DNA of 64,000 nucleotides. It comes from a bacterium UBP14_UBA6098 (lineage in GTDB: Bacteria > UBP14 > UBA6098). Both the position numbers and the translations under genes were made by a program. The stretch lies in contig DIWU01000002.1 in the NCBI GenBank assembly GCA_002428525.1, forward strand, positions 1 to 64,000, written 5' to 3'. This document shows positions 18,390 to 25,879 of the stretch, in pieces; the stretch's first letter is position 1; every line of letters begins with the position of its first letter. The notes under the pieces were generated by a model. The model ran no database searches and had not been told where the DNA came from. It saw only the letters and a list, made by a program, of their open reading frames with translations.

Positions 18390-19238
18390 TTGATCTCGGC
18401 GAAGTCAAATATTGCAATAATAGCCGCGGCGGCCGTAATCGCACTTCTTTCTTGCGATCGCGACCGCCGCGATGTTAATATCGCGACGGCCGGTGCGCGA
18501 ACACTTAAATCGGACCAGCTTGTAAGCCTCATGCCCGAAGGTTTTGCCGGTCAGATTGACGACGAGGCGGTGCTGTTCGTTTCGCAATGGGCGGACGAGG
18601 TCGTCTTGGCGGAGGCCGCCGAAGACCTCGGTCTCGCCGAGCGCCCCGATGTCGCGGCCAAGCTGGACGAGGCCCGCAGGATGATCCTCGCTTCGGCGTT
18701 CGAGCAGTTCTATATCATGCCGAGAATCGAGTTCGATTCAACCGAGGTCGAAGAGTATTATCAAAACCATTCCGGCGAGTTCGTTCGCTCGCAGGACGAG
18801 GTGCTCCTCCTGCACATTATGGTCGTCGATAGTGAATCGCGAGACTCTGTCGTCCAGCTGATGGACTCGGTTGCGTTTGAGGACTTGGCCGAAAGGTTCT
18901 CTATCGACCCCTCCGGTTCGACAATCGAAAACGCCGAATACCTCACAAAAAGTCAGATACATCCGAGCATCGCCCGAAAGGCGTTCACTATGTCCAAGGG
19001 CGAGGTCGCCGGCCCTATCGAAACCGAATTCGGCTTTCATTTCATAAAGCTTGTCGATTTTGCCGCCAAGGGCACAATTCGCGAGTTCATCGAGGTTCGC
19101 CAAGGTATTCGAGACTACCTCGCTGAACAAAGATTCCAAGCGATTTATTTGGAGTTGATCGATTCATTGCGCTCGGTGAAGGCAGTCGAGATCGACACTC
19201 AAGCCATAAAGGATGCGTTGAAGAACTATGAAGAATAG
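18390..19238 (+). CDS. Parvulin-type isomerase lipoprotein, second in cluster
   Basis: The 282-residue product starts at TTG 18390, 5 bp after the previous stop; no ATG gives a signal sequence. The lipoprotein signal ends in VIALLSC. A single C-terminal parvulin domain runs from EVLLLHIMVVDSESRD through FSIDPSGS to GPIETEFGFHFIKLVDF. The GGDLGWF element of the first protein is replaced by ENAEYLTK, so catalytic activity may be weak. It overlaps the next gene by 11 bp and is clearly part of the same operon. Confidence 0.8.
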   Translation: MISAKSNIAIIAAAAVIALLSCDRDRRDVNIATAGARTLKSDQLVSLMPEGFAGQIDDEAVLFVSQWADEVVLAEAAEDLGLAERPDVAAKLDEARRMILASAFEQFYIMPRIEFDSTEVEEYYQNHSGEFVRSQDEVLLLHIMVVDSESRDSVVQLMDSVAFEDLAERFSIDPSGSTIENAEYLTKSQIHPSIARKAFTMSKGEVAGPIETEFGFHFIKLVDFAAKGTIREFIEVRQGIRDYLAEQRFQAIYLELIDSLRSVKAVEIDTQAIKDALKNYEE

Positions 19239-20490
19239 TTTTTTTGTCTATATTCTTTTTTTTACAATCTCTTGTCTTGGGGCTGAAATCGAAGAGAAGA
19301 TCCTCGCGGTCGTCGAAGACGAGGTGATCACCTCGAGCGAGGTCGAACTCGCGATCATCATGGATGGCGGAACTGAGGCGGACGATCGTTTCGAGCTTGA
19401 AACCGTTAGAGAAAAGCTCATGGAGCTGATCGACGAGAAGCTGATTCTCCTCGCCGCAATAGAGGATTCTATCGAAATCGATCAGTCGCGTGCAGATGAG
19501 TTTTTCAAACAGCGCTGGCAGATGCTCGTCGAGGGCTACGGCGGCGAGACCGCCCTCGGGGAGGCCCTCAACGCCGAGGGGTTCACAATCGAGGGTTTCA
19601 AACGGAAAACCCGCCAGCAGATCAACGACTTTATGCTCAAACAGAGATATATCGAGCGTAACTTCGGTCGAATCGATGTCACCGAAGAGGATATCGACAG
19701 CTTTATGCTGGCCTACGGCGACAGCCTTCCGCCCGCGCCGGCCGAGGTCAAGCTCGAGGGAATTGTGATCAAGCTCGAGGCCGATGACGCCAAACTCGCC
19801 GAGGCCCTCGACAAAATAAACGCGGCGCGCAAGTCGCTCGAGGCCGGTGAGGAATTCGGCAAGGTCGCGCTCGAGTTCTCCGAGGATGCTACCACCGCCG
19901 AAAAGGGCGGCCTTTTGGGGACATTTGCGCCGGGGGACCTCCTGCCCGCAATCGATTCAGTCGCCTTCAGTCTCGGTTTCGATACACTCGGCGGGCCGAT
20001 CAAAAGCCCCATGGGCTTTCATCTTCTGAAGGTTCTCGATAAATCCGCCGGAAAGATCACACTCGCGCATATCCTCGTCAAGGCGGAGATCACGCCCGAT
20101 AGATTCAACGAACTTGTCGGTCTCGCGGATTCGGCATATAATTTAGCCGTTTCAGGCGATATCGAGTTCCATAAGATCGCCGAAAATTTTGCCAATTCCA
20201 AAGACATCGAATATATCGGCGATATCGATTGGTTGCCCGTAGCCTCGATCGGCAAAGAGCTCTCTAAGATGGTCGCGGAGAGTGCGGAGGGGGCGATCTT
20301 AGGCCCTCTTCAGGCCGAAAACTCTCTCGAGATATACCGCATCGCAGGAAAACGAGAAGGCCGTAAGCTCACTCTCGAGGAGGACCGCGCCACAATCGAG
20401 GAATTCGCCAAGCAATTCAAAACGAAGAAGCTGATCGATAGACACCTCTTGAAACTCCGCGAGAGGTATTACCTCGAGGTGAGGATTTGA
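19228..20490 (+). CDS. SurA-like periplasmic chaperone/peptidyl-prolyl isomerase
   Basis: The 420-residue product has a signal peptide (NSFFVYILFFTISCLG) without a convincing lipobox. The SurA N-domain begins EEKILAVVEDEVITSSEVE, the hallmark of SurA (VAVVNDEVI...). Two parvulin domains follow: residues about 165-270 (KLEGIVIKLEADDA ... AEKGGLLGTFAPGDLLPAID ... GFHLLKVL) and about 275-375 (LAHILVKAEIT ... IGDIDWLPVASI). Length and order match SurA (about 430). It should escort outer-membrane proteins such as LptD, also encoded here, to the outer-membrane assembly machinery. Confidence 0.88.
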   Translation: MKNSFFVYILFFTISCLGAEIEEKILAVVEDEVITSSEVELAIIMDGGTEADDRFELETVREKLMELIDEKLILLAAIEDSIEIDQSRADEFFKQRWQMLVEGYGGETALGEALNAEGFTIEGFKRKTRQQINDFMLKQRYIERNFGRIDVTEEDIDSFMLAYGDSLPPAPAEVKLEGIVIKLEADDAKLAEALDKINAARKSLEAGEEFGKVALEFSEDATTAEKGGLLGTFAPGDLLPAIDSVAFSLGFDTLGGPIKSPMGFHLLKVLDKSAGKITLAHILVKAEITPDRFNELVGLADSAYNLAVSGDIEFHKIAENFANSKDIEYIGDIDWLPVASIGKELSKMVAESAEGAILGPLQAENSLEIYRIAGKREGRKLTLEEDRATIEEFAKQFKTKKLIDRHLLKLRERYYLEVRI

Positions 20491-20888
20491 GCTGGGTTCG
20501 CGTCGAGATCAGAACCCACGCGCGAAACTGCCTGATTGATATTACCCCCAAAATCGCCGCTCTAATCGAAAAGGCCGGTATCGAGGACGGCGCGGCGATC
20601 GTATATATCCCCCATACAACCGCCGCCGTGACTGTCAACGAGGGCGCGGATCCCGATGTCGTCCGCGATATTCTGTCCTTCCTCGAATCGAAAATCCCCA
20701 AAGACTGCGGCTTTCGCCATTTCGAGGGCAATTCGGACGCACATATCAAATCGAGCTTGGTCGGTGTGAGCCAAACCATTCCGATAAAAGGCTCGAAGCT
20801 CGCTCTCGGTGTATGGCAAAAGGTCTATTTCTGCGAATTCGACGGCCCCCGCGAAAGAGGCTTTTTAGTTTCGCTCGTGAAATTTTGA
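20487..20888 (+). CDS. YjbQ/UPF0047 family protein
   Basis: The 133-residue product is a full-length member of the UPF0047/YjbQ family: IEDGAAIVYIPHTTAAVTVNEGADPDVVRDI, HFEGNSDAHIKSSLVG and the C-terminal GVWQKVYFCEFDGPRERGF. E. coli YjbQ can replace thiamine-phosphate synthase weakly, but the physiological role is uncertain. The start is TTG at 20487, which overlaps the surA-like stop by 4 bp after GAGGTGAGG. It closes the valS-parvulin operon. Confidence 0.92.
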   Translation: MSWVRVEIRTHARNCLIDITPKIAALIEKAGIEDGAAIVYIPHTTAAVTVNEGADPDVVRDILSFLESKIPKDCGFRHFEGNSDAHIKSSLVGVSQTIPIKGSKLALGVWQKVYFCEFDGPRERGFLVSLVKF

Positions 20889-20905
20889 CCGATCCCCTTT
20901 TAGCT

Positions 20906-20934
20906 TTGACTTAGCCCTCGGAATTTGTTATTTT
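20906..20934 (+). promoter_or_regulatory. Candidate promoter of the 20957 gene
   Basis: TTGACT (20906-20911), a 17-nt spacer and TATTTT (20929-20934). GAGG precedes the ATG at 20957. Confidence 0.5.
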
Positions 20935-20956
20935 CATTAAACAGATTGAGGCTAAA

Positions 20957-21580
20957 ATGTATTTCAAAAATATTTTATACACAGCTATTCTATTAGTCAC
21001 CGCAGGTCTTGCCTTTCGGCCGGCACCGCCGCCCGGAACCCCGAGCTTTATCGTCGAGGGCGAGTTCGAGGTCGAACAGGTGTATATCGACGCCGTTGTT
21101 TTGGACACACTCGCCGAGGTGGTCTTTATAGCCTCCCTCATGATTCCTGAGGGGAGGCGCGAGATCGCCCTCATGCCTAACTGGCCGATGGATTCGGTCA
21201 CGCTTTTCACATCGATGAATATCGACGAATCGATAGAGGGGACGGTTGTTCGGGCTGGGGAGCGAGTCGTTATCGATGTCCCCGAGCGGCCGCTTTTTTT
21301 GCGAACCTCCTATGAGGTCGCGGTCAGGCGAGCGCTTTCCGGGCCGCCCTCCGAATGGCGGTTCGGGGAGATCTTCGCCGTTTATCCCCCCTTCGAGGAT
21401 TCCTCCGGCAAAACTGTATTCGTGCCGAGGTTCCAGATGAGAGTTATCCTCCCCCCCAAAATGACACCCTCCGGAGACGCCTCCGAATTCGAGATTCAAG
21501 ATATGGAGCGCGGCTTTAAAAGCTACCTCTATTCGGGCGAAGGTTTTACCTCCCGCCGAACCTTCCAAACCCGATTTTAA
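20957..21580 (+). CDS. Hypothetical secreted protein
   Basis: The 207-residue product has a signal peptide (NILYTAILLVTAGLAF) and then a proline-rich start (RPAPPPGTP). The mature part looks all-beta: FEVEQVYIDAVVLDTLAEVVFIASLMIP suggests a carboxypeptidase-regulatory-like or transthyretin-like sandwich. I cannot assign a family. It stands between yjbQ and an ECF sigma-factor gene and has its own candidate promoter. The sigma gene begins 43 bp later. Confidence 0.6.
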   Translation: MYFKNILYTAILLVTAGLAFRPAPPPGTPSFIVEGEFEVEQVYIDAVVLDTLAEVVFIASLMIPEGRREIALMPNWPMDSVTLFTSMNIDESIEGTVVRAGERVVIDVPERPLFLRTSYEVAVRRALSGPPSEWRFGEIFAVYPPFEDSSGKTVFVPRFQMRVILPPKMTPSGDASEFEIQDMERGFKSYLYSGEGFTSRRTFQTRF

Positions 21581-21623
21581 AATAAACCTTTTCTCCTTCC
21601 ACTCGTCTAAATAAACGAGAAGT

Positions 21624-22175
21624 ATGAATATTCTAACGAAAAACGAAGAATTTCTCGATCTATTAAAACGCGGCGATGTCGATGCTCGGTCGAAGTTCGT
21701 TCGGGACAATCAAGAAAATGTCTATGGATTGGGCTTTAGAATGACCGGAAACCGCGACGACGCCCTCGATATAACACAGGAAACATTCGTGAAGGCACTC
21801 GAAAATATAAGAAAATTCCGCGGCGAATCGCTAATCTCGACTTGGCTCTACTCGATCGCGGCCAATGTCGCGAAGGATTTCCTCCGCAGAGGCTCGAAGC
21901 GAACCTTCGTTGATATTGACGAAGTGGTGATTTCCGCCGATTCGAGGACTCCGCTTTCGATTCTCGAGGAGAAGGACGAACGGCGCTTTGTGCGCGAGGC
22001 TGTTCTTTCCTTGCCCCCAAAGGCGAGGGCGGCCTTTGTCCTTCGCTTCGAGAAAGGGCTCCCGATCTCGGAGATCGCGAGTATTCTTAAAAGATCCGAG
22101 GGCACGATCAAGGCGCAACTTCACGATAGTGTCGCGAGAATCCGCGCGAAGTTAGAGGGTAAAAATGGAAGATAA
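21624..22175 (+). CDS. ECF-type RNA polymerase sigma factor
   Basis: The 183-residue product has region 2 at about residues 25-90 (GLGFRMTGNRDDALDITQETFVKALENIRKF, then STWLYSIAANVAKDFLRR, which contacts the -10 element) and region 4 at about 125-180 (LSLPPKARAAFVLRFEKGLPISEIASIL with the helix-turn-helix SEGTIKAQLHDSVARIR). It is a RpoE/SigW-like group member. The following gene overlaps it by 11 bp and encodes a single-span protein that is probably its anti-sigma factor. Two Spy/CpxP-like genes follow, so the module probably senses envelope stress. Confidence 0.93.
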   Translation: MNILTKNEEFLDLLKRGDVDARSKFVRDNQENVYGLGFRMTGNRDDALDITQETFVKALENIRKFRGESLISTWLYSIAANVAKDFLRRGSKRTFVDIDEVVISADSRTPLSILEEKDERRFVREAVLSLPPKARAAFVLRFEKGLPISEIASILKRSEGTIKAQLHDSVARIRAKLEGKNGR

Positions 22176-22680
22176 AACAAAACTCCAAGATTATGAGCGC
22201 GAGATGCGCCGCTTTCTCGAGCGCGATCCAATCCCTCAGCTCTCCGAGGCCGAGGTCACAGCGTTGACCGCAAGAGTGCTCGCCGGCGAGAGGATCGAAA
22301 GGCCGATTCTTTGGTATCAGATCGGGCCTTTATACAAGGGCGCCCTCGGGATAGCCGCGGTGTTGGTTTTCGCCCTCGTCTCGATGTTGATCACAATGAA
22401 CGACGGCAAAATTGAAGTCGTGGACTCGAAATACAGCGACGAGGCCTTCGAGAAGAACTCCGCCGAGGAGGTTCTCGTCGAGGCGATTGTCAGCGGCGAT
22501 GTCGAGCTCGGTTTGGTCTATCGGAAACTCATCGATGTCTCCTCTGAAGAGCTGAGCGGAGTCTTGAGCGAGATTATTTCTGAAGATATATATTCAAATA
22601 TAGATGAACTTAGCGAGGAGGAAGCTGTGAAAATCCTTCAAGTTATGGATGAACTGGGATATCCGGATAGGGAGACATGA
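22165..22680 (+). CDS. Single-span membrane protein, probable anti-sigma factor
   Basis: The 171-residue product has a cytoplasmic N-terminal segment of about 50 residues with charged helices (LQDYEREMRRFLERDP), one transmembrane helix at about 55-75 (GALGIAAVLVFALVSMLI) and an acidic periplasmic part rich in Glu and Ser. There is no HxxxCxxC zinc motif, so it is not a ZAS-type anti-sigma factor. The assignment rests on the 11-bp overlap with the ECF sigma gene and the topology. Confidence 0.6.
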   Translation: MEDKTKLQDYEREMRRFLERDPIPQLSEAEVTALTARVLAGERIERPILWYQIGPLYKGALGIAAVLVFALVSMLITMNDGKIEVVDSKYSDEAFEKNSAEEVLVEAIVSGDVELGLVYRKLIDVSSEELSGVLSEIISEDIYSNIDELSEEEAVKILQVMDELGYPDRET

Positions 22681-23189
22681 TGAAAAAGCTATTTCCAATT
22701 CTCATTCTGATTGTCGCGATTTCAATTACATCGTTCGCGCAGTTCAAGCCGCAACGCCCCCCCGATAACAGGGCGCACCTTCGAGAGAGGGTGGGTTTGA
22801 TCCGAATGTGGAAGCTTATCGAGCGCTTAGAACTTACCGAAGAACAGTCGCTTATCTTCTTTCCCGCAATGAACGAACACGATGTCAGGATTCGGACGCT
22901 ACGCGACGAAGAGGAAAGACTGCTCGACAAAATCGAGGCCCAATTTCAAGCGATCGCACTCGATATGAGAGCGCTCGAAGCGGTTGTCGATTCTGTGGCA
23001 ATGCTTAGAGATGAAAGGCTCTCGGTTGAACTGGCCTTTATCGACAAAGTGAATCAAATACTTACAATCGAACAGAAGGCGAAGTTTCTGCTCTTCGATC
23101 GGGTATTCGAGAAAGAGATTCGAAGCGTCATTGATATGGGTCTTCGCGAAGAGGACAACCCAAAACCTAAACCATATAAAACCAAATAA
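22677..23189 (+). CDS. Spy/CpxP-like periplasmic helical protein
   Basis: The 170-residue product has a signal peptide (LFPILILIVAISITSFAQ) and a mature part of amphipathic helices with one LTxxQ-type motif (LELTEEQSLIFF) and a second degenerate one (LTIEQKAKFLLF). Such motifs define the Spy/CpxP family of periplasmic chaperones and stress regulators. The ATG overlaps the stop of the anti-sigma-like gene (ATGA); a second ATG follows at once, so the protein may be one residue shorter. The next gene, 9 bp away, encodes another member. Confidence 0.72.
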   Translation: MMKKLFPILILIVAISITSFAQFKPQRPPDNRAHLRERVGLIRMWKLIERLELTEEQSLIFFPAMNEHDVRIRTLRDEEERLLDKIEAQFQAIALDMRALEAVVDSVAMLRDERLSVELAFIDKVNQILTIEQKAKFLLFDRVFEKEIRSVIDMGLREEDNPKPKPYKTK

Positions 23190-23198
23190 GGAGGAAAA

Positions 23199-23711
23199 AT
23201 GACCGGAACAAGGTGGACAACGGTTATATTTCTGTCTGTGATCATCCTCGCGGCGAGTTCCTTCGCGATGGGCGGCGGCCCCCGGCCGCAGTTCATCGAG
23301 AGGTTCGGCGACGAGCTCGAGCTTTCAAAAGAGCAAACGCAGAAGCTCGAAACACTCCGTTATGAAATGGAGAAGAAGAGCATCGATATGCGCGCAGAGC
23401 TCGATAAAGCGAGGCTCGAACTGAATCGGCTTCAAGATTCCGAGAAGATCGACCGCAAGGCGATACTCTCGCAAGCCGAAAAAGTAAACAGCCTCGAGGG
23501 CAAGCTCAAGATAGCGAAAATCGAGCATATGCTGGACATCGCCGAAACCCTCACCCCCGAACAGAGGGCAATGCTCAAAGAAAGACAGCCCGAAGGTCGA
23601 AAGGGCGATAGGCGAAACCCCGAGTCTTGCGAAGGTATGGAACACGAAGGAAGACCGAAAATGCCCTCTCGCGAAAGAATGCGCGAGCCCCTCGCACCCG
23701 AAATGGAATAG
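23199..23711 (+). CDS. Spy/CpxP-like periplasmic protein
   Basis: The 170-residue product has a signal peptide (TTVIFLSVIILAASSFA), LSKEQTQKLETLR and LTPEQRAMLKERQ as paired LTxxQ-type motifs, and a long Glu/Arg-rich helix between. The C-terminus is a polar tail with Met, Glu, Arg and Pro and a Cys-Glu-Gly-Met-Glu-His segment that could bind metal; metal-sensing relatives (CnrX, ZraP) exist. AAGGAGG lies before the ATG. It ends the sigma-factor operon, followed by a terminator. Confidence 0.75.
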   Translation: MTGTRWTTVIFLSVIILAASSFAMGGGPRPQFIERFGDELELSKEQTQKLETLRYEMEKKSIDMRAELDKARLELNRLQDSEKIDRKAILSQAEKVNSLEGKLKIAKIEHMLDIAETLTPEQRAMLKERQPEGRKGDRRNPESCEGMEHEGRPKMPSRERMREPLAPEME

Positions 23712-23740
23712 AACCGAGCTAAAGACCTTTCCTTCCCCCC

Positions 23741-23777
23741 GAAGGCGACGGATTAAATCCACCGCCTTCATTTTTTT
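23741..23777 (+). terminator. Terminator of the ECF sigma operon
   Basis: GAAGGCG (23741-23747) pairs with CGCCTTC (23763-23769), with additional GGA/TCC pairing inside, then a run of seven T. Confidence 0.8.
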
Positions 23778-23847
23778 AATGATAAAGCTCTTGAAATTGA
23801 GTGTTGGATAATATATTTTATAATATCACCTAACAATGGAGGTAGCT

Positions 23848-24003
23848 TTGTTCGGAGTATTATTGGGACTTATGTCCGCCGGGTTGTTGTTTATAATCGA
23901 TTCCTCGAGAAAGGCCGCCGAGGATAAGGTCCTCGAGGAGATAGTCATCGCGGCCCGTGCCCGTGCGAAAAAGAACGCCGCACAGAAAGAGCCGTTAGCG
24001 TAA
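23848..24003 (+). CDS. Small single-span membrane protein
   Basis: The 51-residue product is too short for ordinary gene lists but has a strong GGAGG five bases before a TTG start. The N-terminal hydrophobic helix (FGVLLGLMSAGLLFII) is followed by a charged cytoplasmic-looking tail rich in Lys, Arg, Glu and Ala. An ATG 12 bp upstream, in the same frame, overlaps the ribosome-binding site and is less likely. The function is unknown; the position after the envelope-stress operon may be coincidental. Confidence 0.55.
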   Translation: MFGVLLGLMSAGLLFIIDSSRKAAEDKVLEEIVIAARARAKKNAAQKEPLA

Positions 24004-24103
24004 ACGCGACTCCGTTTTTCCGGCGGAAGCAATTTTTCACAATCCGTTATCGGGATGTCGTTGTTTTGTTTAATAACTCGTTAGTTTGCCCGCTGGAGGG
24101 GAC

Positions 24104-24679
24104 ATGAAAAAGTTTTTTCTGATTCTGCTCGTTGTTTCCATCGCGGTGCTATCGACCGGATGCCTGACATTCGAGAAAAAAGAGTATTCTTGGGACATTA
24201 ACCCCAATGGTAGCGGTAGCGGCAAGATTGTGTTTACGAATATTTTTTCCTCGGGCAACAACGAGGAGGATTATTCCGGCGAGGATTTTGTATCGCTAAT
24301 AAACGATTATGTCGAGGGGACTTCGCTCGAGGGTTCGAATCCGGGGATGAAGAAGATTCAAAAGCGTCTCTATATCGAGGATGGCAAGTTGTGCGGGGTG
24401 ATCGCGTTCGAATTCGACAAGTATTCCGATGTCGGTTTCTACCGCTATAAGGGCAAAGGGCCTTTTATGTTCTTCTTCAACGCCGGCGACGAGACCTTCA
24501 TCGATTCCAACGGCGAGCTGGCCGGCGAAAACTTCCCTGTGGTTTTCTGGCCGGAGGGCACGAAAGAGTTTAAAGTCACGACCTCGATGGGCGATCCTGA
24601 GGATTCGGGTGCGATTATGCTTCTCGATTTCTATAAGACATGGGAAGAGACAGGCGAACTGCCCGAGATCGAGGAATAG
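24104..24679 (+). CDS. Lipoprotein of unknown function
   Basis: The ATG at 24104 follows GGAGGGGAC and gives a 191-residue product with lipobox LSTGC (Cys at about residue 21). An ATG 18 bp upstream lacks a ribosome-binding site. The mature part has WDINPNGSGSGKIVFTNIF, reminiscent of LppM-like lipoproteins that carry this type of beta element, and an acidic C-terminus. The gene is convergent with acyP, whose stop lies 3 bp beyond. Confidence 0.7.
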   Translation: MKKFFLILLVVSIAVLSTGCLTFEKKEYSWDINPNGSGSGKIVFTNIFSSGNNEEDYSGEDFVSLINDYVEGTSLEGSNPGMKKIQKRLYIEDGKLCGVIAFEFDKYSDVGFYRYKGKGPFMFFFNAGDETFIDSNGELAGENFPVVFWPEGTKEFKVTTSMGDPEDSGAIMLLDFYKTWEETGELPEIEE

Positions 24680-24682
24680 TGA

Positions 24683-24955
24683 TTAGCGGATAATATCGAA
24701 GCTGTCGAATTCACCGGTGGGAGTCTCCTCCAAAATGGAGATATCTGTCACATCAGCGAATGACGGGCCACGCTTCAGAATAGCGATGAATTCTCGCATC
24801 GACGGCTCCTCGCCCTCGGCAACCGCCTCGACCGAACCGTCAATGTTATTCCGCACCCAACCCTTGAGGTTCAACCGAACGGCGTTTTGAACGGCGAACC
24901 ATCGAAAACCTACGCCGTGAACCCGCCCCTCGATTACCGCTCGAACTCTTCTCAT
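24683..24955 (-). CDS. acyP: Acylphosphatase
   Basis: This 90-residue enzyme hydrolyses acyl phosphates. The phosphate-binding loop GRVHGVGFRWF carries the catalytic Arg (Arg18), and the catalytic Asn is in LKGWVRNNIDGSVEAVAEG. The usual Q of GxVQGVGFR is His here. The length is standard. It overlaps the upstream LOG-like gene by 4 bp. Confidence 0.93.
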   Translation of the reverse strand: MRRVRAVIEGRVHGVGFRWFAVQNAVRLNLKGWVRNNIDGSVEAVAEGEEPSMREFIAILKRGPSFADVTDISILEETPTGEFDSFDIIR

Positions 24956-25428
24956 TTTTTGGGGGGGAATTTGATGACTTGCTCAATTTTCACGATGGCA
25001 TCCTCAGGCGAGGTTGCTGAAATCGTCCCCTCGATATCCCATTGGCAGGCGAGGGTGATAACCGGTTTGTTCATTTGAAGAAAATATGCTATCTCGCTCA
25101 AGGTGCCGTATTTGCCCCCAACGGCTATAGCGGCATCGGCGGTGTTAGCAATGATGCTGTTTCTTGCAACATCGATTCCCGTGGCGATTGGAACCTTGAC
25201 CCAGCGGTTAGCTGTGCGGCGGTATTTTCCGGGGAGAATGCCGATAGTCAGGCCGTTAGCCTCGAATGCACCGCGGCAGGCCGCTTCCATAACACCGCCC
25301 AAACCCCCGCACACAAGATTCCAGCCATTGGCCGCTATGAGCGCGCCTATTTCTTTGGCATTATTGAGAGTTTCCTCGCTCTCCTCGCGCCCGCCAATAA
25401 CAGCTATTTGTGGAGTATTTTTCTTCAT
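24952..25428 (-). CDS. LOG/TIGR00725-family Rossmann protein
   Basis: The 158-residue product begins IAVIGGREES and has GWNLVCGGLGGVMEAACRGA, DVARNSIIANTADAAIAVGG and the family signature GGKYGTLSEIAY. This matches the TIGR00725 group of the LOG/cytokinin riboside 5'-monophosphate phosphoribohydrolase superfamily. The PGGxGTxxE site is altered to VGGKYGTLSE, so phosphoribohydrolase activity is uncertain. It lies between tRNA-Pro and acyP; the hairpin before it (25433-25450) may terminate tRNA-Pro transcripts. Confidence 0.85.
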   Translation of the reverse strand: MKKNTPQIAVIGGREESEETLNNAKEIGALIAANGWNLVCGGLGGVMEAACRGAFEANGLTIGILPGKYRRTANRWVKVPIATGIDVARNSIIANTADAAIAVGGKYGTLSEIAYFLQMNKPVITLACQWDIEGTISATSPEDAIVKIEQVIKFPPKK

Positions 25429-25432
25429 AATG

Positions 25433-25450
25433 AAAAAGGGGTTGCCCCCC
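25433..25450 (-). terminator. Terminator after tRNA-Pro
   Basis: Minus strand: GGGG, short loop GGCAA, CCCC, then TTTTT. It lies about 9 bp after the tRNA and 5 bp before the next ATG. Confidence 0.55.
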
Positions 25451-25458
25451 TTTAAAAA

Positions 25459-25532
25459 TCGGGGCGCCCAGATTTGAACTGGGGGCCTTTCGGTCCCGAA
25501 CCGAACGCGCTACCAAACTGCGCTACGCCCCG
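25459..25532 (-). tRNA. tRNA-Pro (CGG anticodon)
   Basis: Minus strand: acceptor CGGGGCG/CGCCCCG, D arm GCGCAGTTTGGTAGCGC, anticodon stem TTCGG/CCGAA with loop TTCGGGA, T arm CCCAG-TTCAAAT-CTGGG and discriminator A. CCA is not encoded; the next bases are TTTTT. This contrasts with tRNA-Glu at 8541, which carries CCA. Confidence 0.95.
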
Positions 25533-25563
25533 TGAATTACTCGTTGTGAATCAGCATTACGCT

Positions 25564-25592
25564 AATCTATAAAAATTTCTGTGTTTTTGCAA
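25564..25592 (-). promoter_or_regulatory. Promoter of tRNA-Pro
   Basis: Minus strand: TTGCAA (25592-25587), a 17-nt spacer and TAGATT (25569-25564). The tRNA begins about 31 bp downstream. Confidence 0.55.
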
Positions 25593-25608
25593 GGAAAAAA
25601 TCGCCCAA

Positions 25609-25824
25609 TATTCAAATCGAGTTTCAACACCCCATGGGCGTCGGCGCACCGGCCGAAAGGCGTGAGGAACTCCCTCAATTTTAGCGATAGTGCCGCCTTT
25701 CGGCGCGGTGCCGGCGAGGCGGCCGGAATGGGATTTTCTATGAACTGGTATCATTTTGCCGGCCGCCTCGCGCCGACGAAGTCGGGCCGACGCCCCCCGC
25801 GCGCGGTGGAGTTTTATTGAATAA
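25609..25824. repeat. Nested-palindrome element, copy 2
   Basis: The same outer arms as copy 1, GGGCGTCGGC (25636-25645) and GCCGACGCCC (25786-25795), enclose three stem-loops: a 16-bp inverted repeat with one bulge (25646-25661 with 25695-25711), a 13-bp inverted repeat (25714-25726 with 25759-25771, 32-nt loop) and CCGAC-GAA-GTCGG (25773-25785). The ends again are approximate inverted repeats (TATTCAAATCGAG on the left, the complement of TTATTCAATAAAAC on the right). Inner sequences differ from copy 1 although the architecture is kept. It sits exactly between the divergent tRNA-Pro and radA promoters. Confidence 0.75.
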
Positions 25825-25830
25825 ATCCCG

Positions 25831-25859
25831 TTGCCAAGCGGGGTGATTTAGCCTATATT
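25831..25859 (+). promoter_or_regulatory. Promoter of radA
   Basis: TTGCCA (25831-25836), a 17-nt spacer and TATATT (25854-25859), starting 6 bp after the palindromic element. Confidence 0.7.
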
Positions 25860-25879
25860 CGCAGTGAAAGAGAGGAAAT

